Source: Bacteroidota bacterium (GTDB lineage: Bacteria; Bacteroidota; Bacteroidia; Bacteroidales; F082). Taken from it: 64,000 bases of DNA. Position 1 is the stretch's first letter. The number at the start of each line of letters is the position of its first letter. The notes beneath the pieces were generated by a model that worked only from the letters and a program-made list of their open reading frames with translations, was not told the DNA's origin and did no database searches. The stretch lies in contig JAERTF010000170.1 of the NCBI GenBank assembly GCA_016845105.1, positions 1 through 64,000 on the forward strand, written 5' to 3'. Shown here piece after piece: positions 10,111-17,538 of the stretch. The position numbers and the translations under genes were made by a program.

Positions 10111-10118
10111 TATCTTTG
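10111..10118 (+). promoter_or_regulatory. Putative -7 box (TATCTTTG) for the thioredoxin lipoprotein gene
   Basis: Match to TAnnTTTG 39 nt upstream of the likely ATG at 10157. Confidence 0.45.
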
Positions 10119-10156
10119 TCACGATTTTTTTGAAAATAAACTATAAATCATTACAT

Positions 10157-10654
10157 ATGAAGAAATTAAGTATAGTAGCAATTTTAGCTGTTGCTTTTAG
10201 TATTGTTAGTTGCAGCAATATTCAGGGAAACCAAACAGGTGATAAGCCAGAGATAGAAAATAAGTCAGATGATAAATCAGATGTAGTAAAGCCCGAATAC
10301 CTTACCTATGAAACTTTTAAAGAAAAGGTATGGGATTTTGAGAAAAATCCACAAGAATGGGTTTATGAGGGTGATGTACCTTGTGTTATTGACTTTTATG
10401 CCGATTGGTGCAAACCATGTAAAATGGTAGCTCCAATTATGGATGATCTGGCTGTAAAGTATGAAGGAAAGGTTAAAATATATAAAATTGATACTGAAAA
10501 AGAACGAAAATTAGCTGGTGTTTTTGGTGTACGTAGTATACCCCTGGTGTTGTTTTCCCCAATGGAAGGCCGACCAAGTAAACAAGCAGGTGCTTTGCAA
10601 AAAGCTGATTATATAAATATTATCGAAGAGACATTATTAAATAAAAAACAATAA
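10157..10654 (+). CDS. Thioredoxin-domain lipoprotein
   Basis: MKKLSIVAILAVAFSIVSCSN lipobox; FYADWCKPCKMVAPIMDDL active site; cis-Pro RSIPLVLF. Confidence 0.9.
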   Translation: MKKLSIVAILAVAFSIVSCSNIQGNQTGDKPEIENKSDDKSDVVKPEYLTYETFKEKVWDFEKNPQEWVYEGDVPCVIDFYADWCKPCKMVAPIMDDLAVKYEGKVKIYKIDTEKERKLAGVFGVRSIPLVLFSPMEGRPSKQAGALQKADYINIIEETLLNKKQ

Positions 10655-10674
10655 CATAAATCATAATTAATAGC

Positions 10675-11031
10675 ATGGAACATTTAACTAAACAGTCATT
10701 CCAGGAAAAAGTATTCAACTTTGAAGCAAATAAAGATTGGAAATTTGAAGGTGATCTGCCTTGTATCATAGATTTTTACGCCGACTGGTGCCAACCTTGT
10801 AAAATTGTTGCTCCAATTCTTGATGAATTATCAAAAGATTATGAAGGCAAAATAAATATCTATAAGGTGAATACGGAAGAGGAAACCGAACTAGCTGCTG
10901 CCTTTGGTATTCGCAGCATTCCTTCAATATTATTCTGCCCTGCTGATGGTCAACCTCAGATGGCTCAAGGAGCGCTTCCAAAAGAAACATTGATTCAAGC
11001 AATCAACGACGTATTATTAAAAGAAAAATAA
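10675..11031 (+). CDS. Thioredoxin
   Basis: FYADWCQPCKIVAPILDEL, cis-Pro RSIPSILF, no signal peptide. Confidence 0.92.
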   Translation: MEHLTKQSFQEKVFNFEANKDWKFEGDLPCIIDFYADWCQPCKIVAPILDELSKDYEGKINIYKVNTEEETELAAAFGIRSIPSILFCPADGQPQMAQGALPKETLIQAINDVLLKEK

Positions 11032-11052
11032 TCTTAGATATATCAACAAATG

Positions 11053-11083
11053 AACAGGCTTATATGTAGGCCTGTTTTTTTTT
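11053..11083 (+). terminator. Rho-independent terminator
   Basis: AACAGGC TTATATGTA GGCCTGTT followed by a T tract. Confidence 0.85.
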
Positions 11084-11114
11084 GCCTTATTTTTACCAAA
11101 AATTATCAGCAAAT

Positions 11115-11762
11115 ATGCAAATTAGTCACGGTATACTTGTTTCCACAGCTTATTTACCTCCCATAGAGTATATGGCTTTAGTTGCGAATTGTGACATAAT
11201 AATACTTGAAAAAGAAGAATCATATCCTAAGCAAACCTACAGAAACAGATGTGTAATAATGACAGCTAATGGATTACTAAACCTTACTATTCCCGTAGTT
11301 AAACCTTATGGAAATAATACTAAAACCAAGGATATATTAATTCTGAATTCAAACCGCTGGTTTTTAAATCACTGGAGAGCAATTAGCTCTGCATATAGTG
11401 GATCTCCGTTTTTTTTATATTACAAAGATGACCTTGAGCCACTTTTTACTGGTAAATATATTAACCTCATAGAGTTTAATACAAAGTTATTGGAGGAAAT
11501 ATGCAAACTAGCGGGAATAGACTTTAGAGTAGAATACAGCAGTACATTTATAATGCCATCAGATACACCTCAACTAACTGATTATAGATTTTCGATTTCA
11601 CCTAAAAACTCTTCACTCAGTAACCAATTTGATACTTATACACAGGTGTTTTCGAATAAGTATACCTTCAAATCAAATCTTAGTATATTAGACTTACTTT
11701 TTAATCTTGGCCCTGAAACAAAAGGATATTTGCACAATGTATGGTGTAACCTGAGCAAATAA
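11115..11762 (+). CDS. WbqC family protein
   Basis: STAYLPPIEYMALVANCDIIILEKEESYPKQTYRNRCVIMTANGLLNLTIPV; the ORF-track start at 11082 lies in the terminator T tract, so 11115 is preferred. Confidence 0.8.
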   Translation: MQISHGILVSTAYLPPIEYMALVANCDIIILEKEESYPKQTYRNRCVIMTANGLLNLTIPVVKPYGNNTKTKDILILNSNRWFLNHWRAISSAYSGSPFFLYYKDDLEPLFTGKYINLIEFNTKLLEEICKLAGIDFRVEYSSTFIMPSDTPQLTDYRFSISPKNSSLSNQFDTYTQVFSNKYTFKSNLSILDLLFNLGPETKGYLHNVWCNLSK

Positions 11763-11772
11763 ACTCAAGATA

Positions 11773-13839
11773 TTAATCTGGATATGCAATTCTTACATGA
11801 TGGATATTTAGCAACTTCTTTTTAAGAACTTTTTTGGCAATATTGATTTCCTTCATGGTGATATTGGCATTCAAAAACTGACCGCTATCCATTAATGAAA
11901 TAAAAATATTATCAACCAAATCGTTTATTTTTTGTTCATCTGGTTTATTTATACTTCTGGATGCAGCTTCTACCGAATCAGCCATCATAACAACTGCCGT
12001 TTCTTTGGTAAAAGGAGCTGGTCCATGATAAGTGAACTCACTTTGATCAACCTCCATACCAGGATTCATCTTTCGTTCAAGTCGATAAAAATACTCAACT
12101 CTTCGTGTTCCATGATGAGTGCGAATAAAGTCGATAATTTGCTCAGGCAGATTTGCTTTACGAGCCATCTCAATACCACCAAGTACATGTCCAATAATTA
12201 TCTTCGCACTTTCTTCCGAAGATATTTCATCATGTGGATTATATCCAGCCACCTGATTCTCGACAAAAAACATTGGGTTTTTCATCTTTCCAATATCATG
12301 ATACAAAGCTCCGGTTCGAGCCATTAGAGCATCGCCTCCTATTTCATACAATACTTCAGAAGCTAAATTTGCTACTTGTAGCGAATGTTGAAAAGTACCG
12401 GGTGCTTTTACACTTAAGTCACGTAATAAGGTATTATTAGTATTTGATAATTCAAGCAATGTTAGTTGGGTAATGATCCCAAAAGCTTTCTCGTATAAAA
12501 ATATCATTGGAAAAGCCAGTAGCACAAGCAATGAACTTCCAGCAAAATATCCTATGTTTCGCCATGAAAAACTTTCTATAGACCCTTCCTGTATTAGCAG
12601 CATACTTACATAAACAACAGAATATGTAATAAATACCATTAATGTGGCACGAAATAAATCAGAACGCTTACTAAGTCTTTGCACTGAATAAACAGCTATA
12701 AGTCCTACAATAGCCTGTGTAAAGAAAAACTCAAAACTATTTTGCGCATAGAAACCCAATAACATTAAGGTTATTAGATAAACAAAAATAGCAATTCCGG
12801 CATCTAAAAAAGCAGCAATTACAATTGGCAATAAAGCAAAGGGTATTAGATATGTCCAATCTGGGAAAATTATAAAAACAAGATCACTAACAGAAATAAA
12901 TATTACCTGACTAATTACTATTAATACGATGTACTTAAGTTGATCGTAAAACTGTTTTCGGTAAAACCTAATAAAGAGATACTGTACTAGAAATAATAAT
13001 GTAACAAGAGAAATCATCCCTATTATTATAAAAGACTTGGAATCTGAAGTATCAAGTTCTTTCTCATAGTCGTATTTCAAAGAAATCAGTGTTTGATACT
13101 TATCAACAGTAACAAGCTCTCCTGTGGAGATGATTAATTCACCTTTTTGAACAAGTCCTCGTGTTATTGATATATTTTTTATTAATTCATCAAGCTCGGC
13201 ATCACTTTTACTTTCGTCGTAAATAACATTTTGCACCAACGACTGGCTTATAACATTTTGCAGGAGTATGCTATCGGGCACATTGAGTTTCTCAATACTC
13301 TTGCGTGTATCTTCAATCGCCGTTCTAATATCAAAAAGTTGCCCCAGAGTTGTTTCAGCCACAACGTTGCCCTGAATTAATCTCAATTGAAAAAATTGAT
13401 CCTTGCCTTCGATGGCTTTATTATATTGTATAATTCCGCGACTCTCAAACTTCTTATATAACTTCAGCAAGAATCTACTATACTTTGCCGAGTCTGATTG
13501 TAAACTATCTATTTTTTGTTCCAGCCAAGCAATGTTAAAATTTTCAATGAGTTTTACTTCCCCAGCTTCTGCCAACTCATCATCATACCTGAAATATGGA
13601 ATAAATGACGATCGTATCTGACTCTTCTCTTCCTCTATCTGTTCATTTGTTTTTAGTATGGCAAAATCAAAAGGTGCAATCAAATCTTCATGACTCCATG
13701 GCTTTCCCACCTGAAACTCATATTTAAAAAAGCTCTCTTTCGGACTAACCCATATTACAACACCAATTGCTATAATAAAGATGAAAAACTTCAGTATCTC
13801 GTAATAATTATGTTGTATTTTTGAAAAAAGTCTGTTCAT
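11773..13839 (-). CDS. 7TM-HD (PgpH-like) membrane HD-domain phosphohydrolase
   Basis: N-terminal extracytoplasmic region, multiple TM helices, HD domain with ALYHDIGKMKNPMFFVENQ and FIRTHHGT. Confidence 0.87.
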   Translation of the reverse strand: MNRLFSKIQHNYYEILKFFIFIIAIGVVIWVSPKESFFKYEFQVGKPWSHEDLIAPFDFAILKTNEQIEEEKSQIRSSFIPYFRYDDELAEAGEVKLIENFNIAWLEQKIDSLQSDSAKYSRFLLKLYKKFESRGIIQYNKAIEGKDQFFQLRLIQGNVVAETTLGQLFDIRTAIEDTRKSIEKLNVPDSILLQNVISQSLVQNVIYDESKSDAELDELIKNISITRGLVQKGELIISTGELVTVDKYQTLISLKYDYEKELDTSDSKSFIIIGMISLVTLLFLVQYLFIRFYRKQFYDQLKYIVLIVISQVIFISVSDLVFIIFPDWTYLIPFALLPIVIAAFLDAGIAIFVYLITLMLLGFYAQNSFEFFFTQAIVGLIAVYSVQRLSKRSDLFRATLMVFITYSVVYVSMLLIQEGSIESFSWRNIGYFAGSSLLVLLAFPMIFLYEKAFGIITQLTLLELSNTNNTLLRDLSVKAPGTFQHSLQVANLASEVLYEIGGDALMARTGALYHDIGKMKNPMFFVENQVAGYNPHDEISSEESAKIIIGHVLGGIEMARKANLPEQIIDFIRTHHGTRRVEYFYRLERKMNPGMEVDQSEFTYHGPAPFTKETAVVMMADSVEAASRSINKPDEQKINDLVDNIFISLMDSGQFLNANITMKEINIAKKVLKKKLLNIHHVRIAYPD

Positions 13840-13858
13840 TTGAGTTTTTTTGACGAAG

Positions 13859-13866
13859 CAAAATTA
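13859..13866 (-). promoter_or_regulatory. Putative -7 box (TAATTTTG) for the 7TM-HD gene
   Basis: CAAAATTA on plus strand, 20 nt upstream of the minus-strand start. Confidence 0.35.
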
Positions 13867-13900
13867 ATCAAAAGTAACAACAAACTAAATTTTTCTTCAT

Positions 13901-14674
13901 ATGACAAAGTATGGCATTTGCAAACTTTCATTGGTTCCCATACGGAAACACCCCACAGAACAAAGTGAAATGATCAATCAACTTTTGTTTGGTGATACAG
14001 TATTTATTGTGGATACTGACAACGAATGGTATCTGATAAAGACTTCTCATGATATGTATGAAGGTTGGATTGACAGAAAACAAGTTTGTATTATTTCGGA
14101 AACAGAATTTTTGAAACTTGGTAAGACCAATCATTTTTTGGCTGATATCTATACAGTTGTAGTCTCCGATAGCGATAGCATTAGTCTGTTATTAGGTAGC
14201 AGTCTGCCAAATTATAAAGATGGTTCAATTTCTATTTCAAACAATAAATATAATACTAGTTGTAATTTTATTGATAATTCTTTGGAATTTGATATCGAAA
14301 AGTTAATTGATATAGCAAAAAAATATATTGGTTCGCCCTATCTTTGGGGAGGCAGGTCTCCTTTTGGAATAGACTGTTCTGGTTTTGTTCAAATCGTTTT
14401 TGGTATGTTTGGTATAAAGCTAGATAGAGATTCATACAAACAAGCTGAAACTGGACATACCATAAGTTTTATTAATGAAATAAAAAAAGGAGATCTTGCA
14501 TTTTTTGATAATGCCGAGGGTAAAATTACCCATGTAGGAATTTTACTCGATAATAACACAATTATACATTCTTCGGGAAAAGTAAGGATTGATAGTATTG
14601 ATCATCAGGGTATCTATAACAAAGAAGAAAAAAAATATTCACACAAACTAAGAATAATAAAGAGGATTATTTAG
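13901..14674 (+). CDS. C40 family (NlpC/P60) peptidase with N-terminal SH3-like domain
   Basis: YLWGGRSPFGIDCSGFVQIVF and KITHVGILLDNNTIIHSSG motifs. Confidence 0.9.
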   Translation: MTKYGICKLSLVPIRKHPTEQSEMINQLLFGDTVFIVDTDNEWYLIKTSHDMYEGWIDRKQVCIISETEFLKLGKTNHFLADIYTVVVSDSDSISLLLGSSLPNYKDGSISISNNKYNTSCNFIDNSLEFDIEKLIDIAKKYIGSPYLWGGRSPFGIDCSGFVQIVFGMFGIKLDRDSYKQAETGHTISFINEIKKGDLAFFDNAEGKITHVGILLDNNTIIHSSGKVRIDSIDHQGIYNKEEKKYSHKLRIIKRII

Positions 14675-14686
14675 CCAATTATTGAA

Positions 14687-15637
14687 TCAATAAAGTCTTA
14701 GTTTTGAAGGTATCATTCCATTATTACTCAATCTTCTTTTAAAAATCTCATCTATAAATATTTGCCTTACACCTTTTTCAACACCAGAAGCCCAATGACC
14801 TACCATACCACCACCCCCTGCATTTCCAGTTGTTAGTACAGCAAACAAAATTTCACGAGTCGAAATATCAAAAAAAGTAACCCATTGCATCGAATATTCC
14901 TTATCCTTATTAAAATTAACCAAATTTATTACCATTCCAATTCCTTTGGTTTCGTTTAGTACGTATGAGTTAACGATCTTTTGGAGATCATCGAAGGAAA
15001 TACAAAAGTTACCATATTCAACAAAGTTATTGAAGTCCCTTTTGTAGTAATTCTGGAAAATAGGAGTTCCCGATAACATATGTGGCTTAGCCATCCATTT
15101 CTTTAATTCATTGATCCCTACCTTATCGAGCAACTCATTATTCCAATCATTAAAGTAATTCTGAACCAACCTCATACTTTCACCTATTTTCTTCGGATTA
15201 CTTAACCTTAAATATGTTAAATCGTAACCATAAAAAACAATATCCTGTCTAAAAAAAACTTCGTTACCTCGATCACCAAAAATCTTTGCACCTTTTGGTT
15301 TTTGAAATTGACAGTTAGATGTTCCTATGTCTTTGATATAAACAAACTCATCTGGCTTGTCATGTACATTTTTAAACAATTGTTTTTCTTTTTCAACCGA
15401 AGTACCCTTACTAAAAACATCCCTATCTCCCGATTGATACTTTATCATAAATATTTTTGACTTTTCCAGATGATAAGTTGGACCATCAATATTTGAAAAC
15501 TTCTTATATTTAATATTGTTCTCATTAATCTCCAGAGCTTTAGCTTCAATTTCATCACCATTGTTCAGTATAACATAATCCTGACCACATAATTGAATCC
15601 CAATAATTACGATAAAAATTGTGAGTAGCGCTTTCAT
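14687..15637 (-). CDS. Hypothetical secreted/periplasmic protein
   Basis: Signal peptide MKALLTIFIVIIGIQLCGQ; long ORF with a -7-like box (TATCTTTG, minus strand) at 15660-15667. Confidence 0.6.
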   Translation of the reverse strand: MKALLTIFIVIIGIQLCGQDYVILNNGDEIEAKALEINENNIKYKKFSNIDGPTYHLEKSKIFMIKYQSGDRDVFSKGTSVEKEKQLFKNVHDKPDEFVYIKDIGTSNCQFQKPKGAKIFGDRGNEVFFRQDIVFYGYDLTYLRLSNPKKIGESMRLVQNYFNDWNNELLDKVGINELKKWMAKPHMLSGTPIFQNYYKRDFNNFVEYGNFCISFDDLQKIVNSYVLNETKGIGMVINLVNFNKDKEYSMQWVTFFDISTREILFAVLTTGNAGGGGMVGHWASGVEKGVRQIFIDEIFKRRLSNNGMIPSKLRLY

Positions 15638-15859
15638 GTTTCATTGTATTATATGAAGTCAAAGATAGGAAAATATAAATTGGAATAATCAATTTGCAGT
15701 TTTCCAAAAGCACTAATAATTAGCATGACATTTATATTACTTATATTTTTTATATCGCTTAAATATCACCATTTGGCATGATTTATGATATGACATTTAT
15801 CTTCATAATAGTTGAAAGATTAACTAACTTATAAATTATAACTAAAACGAAAAATTAAA

Positions 15860-16210
15860 ATGGTACTATCAACAAATCTAAAGCATGTAGCCACTGCAAA
15901 AGAGCATGCCGAAATATTAGAAAGCAATAAGAATGTAATGATATGCTGTGGTCGTATGGGCCCGATGTGTCTTCCGGTTTACGATATTATGGAAGGTTTA
16001 CAAGATGAATACAAAAATGTAGAGTTTCGCGACATGATGTTTGATAGCCCTGAGGCAGCAGTCATTAGAAATCACCCAGCTTGTAGAAGTTTCATGGGAC
16101 TACCGTTTGTAGTATATTATAGAGATGGCGAACTAGTTGCTGCAACATCAAGTATCCAAAATCGTGAACAAATTACCGAAATACTAGATAGGGAGTTTGG
16201 TACAAAATAA
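15860..16210 (+). CDS. Atypical thioredoxin-like protein
   Basis: Thioredoxin-size ORF; NVMICCGRMGPMCLPVYDIMEGL at the active-site position and GLPFVVYYRDGELV at the cis-Pro position; immediately upstream of a TrxB-like gene. Confidence 0.7.
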   Translation: MVLSTNLKHVATAKEHAEILESNKNVMICCGRMGPMCLPVYDIMEGLQDEYKNVEFRDMMFDSPEAAVIRNHPACRSFMGLPFVVYYRDGELVAATSSIQNREQITEILDREFGTK

Positions 16211-16239
16211 TGAGAGTATACATTAAATAAAGATTAATT

Positions 16240-17166
16240 ATGGAAGTCAAGGAATATGATGTTATTGTTCTAGGAGGTGGTCCAGCTGGTCTTACTGCGG
16301 GAATCTACCTGGCTCGAGCAAAGGCCAAGGCTGTAGTTCTTGATTCTGGAACTATTGGAGGTCAAACCGTATTAACCTATGAAGTAGCTAATTATCCTGG
16401 AGTTGAAATGACCTCAGGTTATCAATTAAGTTCAACTATGCGCAATCAAGCCATATCATTTGGATGTGATATCATTTCAAATATTAGTATTTCTGAACTT
16501 GATTTGAACAATGAAAGAAAATCAGTAATCGTTAATGGTAATACATTGTATACTTCAAAGTCGGTTATATTAGCAACCGGTGGGCAATCAAGGAGACTAA
16601 ATGTACCAGGTGAAGCTGAATTCAAAGGTAGAGGCATTTCATATTGTGCAACATGTGATGGAGATTTTTTTCAAGACAAAGAAATTGTAGTGGTAGGAGG
16701 AGGAAACTCTGCACTAGAAGAAGCGGATTCACTTACAAAATTTGCCAGCAAAGTAACTGTGCTACACGAATTTGATCATTTTCAGGCATTTGAACATGCC
16801 ATCGAAAAGGCGAAATCAAATCCAAAAATTGAATTTATTATGAACTCTCATATTACAGGGTTTAATGGAGATGATAAACTAACGAAGATTACATATAAAG
16901 ATCTGGTAACCGGTAAAACTTTTGAAAAAGCAGTTGATGGAGTTTTTATATTTATTGGCTACATGGCAAACACTGAGAAGCTTAAACAAACATCCGTTAA
17001 GCTCAATGACAGAGGCGAAGTTACTACAAACGAAAACCTTGAAACAAATATAAAGGGTGTTTATGCGGCTGGTGATAATCGGGCTGTGAAATACCGTCAA
17101 ATAACAACTGCAGTAGCTGATGGAACAGTCGCTGCTCTAAATTCGTTGGAGTTTATAAATAGCTAA
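16240..17166 (+). CDS. trxB: Thioredoxin reductase-like FAD/NAD(P)-dependent oxidoreductase
   Basis: VLGGGPAGLTAGIYLARA, redox motif CATCDGDFF, VVGGGNSALEEADSL, GVYAAGDNR. Confidence 0.9.
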   Translation: MEVKEYDVIVLGGGPAGLTAGIYLARAKAKAVVLDSGTIGGQTVLTYEVANYPGVEMTSGYQLSSTMRNQAISFGCDIISNISISELDLNNERKSVIVNGNTLYTSKSVILATGGQSRRLNVPGEAEFKGRGISYCATCDGDFFQDKEIVVVGGGNSALEEADSLTKFASKVTVLHEFDHFQAFEHAIEKAKSNPKIEFIMNSHITGFNGDDKLTKITYKDLVTGKTFEKAVDGVFIFIGYMANTEKLKQTSVKLNDRGEVTTNENLETNIKGVYAAGDNRAVKYRQITTAVADGTVAALNSLEFINS

Positions 17167-17225
17167 AATATTGCGGTTGCAAAACCATAAAACATACCGT
17201 TATTTATAATTACTATAAACTACAT

Positions 17226-17253
17226 AAGGTGCTGAAATTTCAGCACCTTTTTT
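17226..17253 (+). terminator. Rho-independent terminator
   Basis: AAGGTGCTGAAATTTCAGCACCTTTTTT. Confidence 0.9.
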
Positions 17254-17276
17254 ATTGTCATAATAAACTAATCAAA

Positions 17277-17284
17277 TACATTTG
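17277..17284 (+). promoter_or_regulatory. Putative -7 box (TACATTTG) for the FMN riboswitch transcript
   Basis: Match to TAnnTTTG; predicted TSS would fall at the riboswitch 5' end. Confidence 0.55.
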
Positions 17285-17290
17285 CAGCAG

Positions 17291-17422
17291 ACAAATTCTT
17301 CGGGGCAGGGTGTAATTCCCTACCGGCGGTAATAGTCCGCGACTCTCGTCTTTGGCGAGACTGAACTGGTGAAACTCCAGTACCGACAGTTAAAGTCTGG
17401 ATGGTAGAAGAAATTAGTTTGT
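17291..17422 (+). promoter_or_regulatory. FMN riboswitch (RFN element)
   Basis: GGGGCAGGGTGTAATTCCCTACCGGCGGTAATAGTCCGCGACTC...ACTGGTGAAACTCCAGTACCGACAGTTAAAGTCTGGATGGTAGAAGAA; P1 strands ACAAATTCTTC / GAAGAAATTAGTTTGT pair. Confidence 0.95.
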
Positions 17423-17538
17423 TGTAATGAAAAGGCTTAGCTGTAGTTGGTAATCGAAATAATGATTACAGACAAATTCATTGTAATACTTTTTTATGCC
17501 CCGAATATAAAATAGGGTTATTAATAATAAGTAATTAC

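Noticed and set aside
15770-15800. Sigma-54 promoter-like string TTGGCATGATTTATGATA
   Set aside because: The -12 GC dinucleotide is absent (GA instead) and no sigma-54 activator is visible nearby
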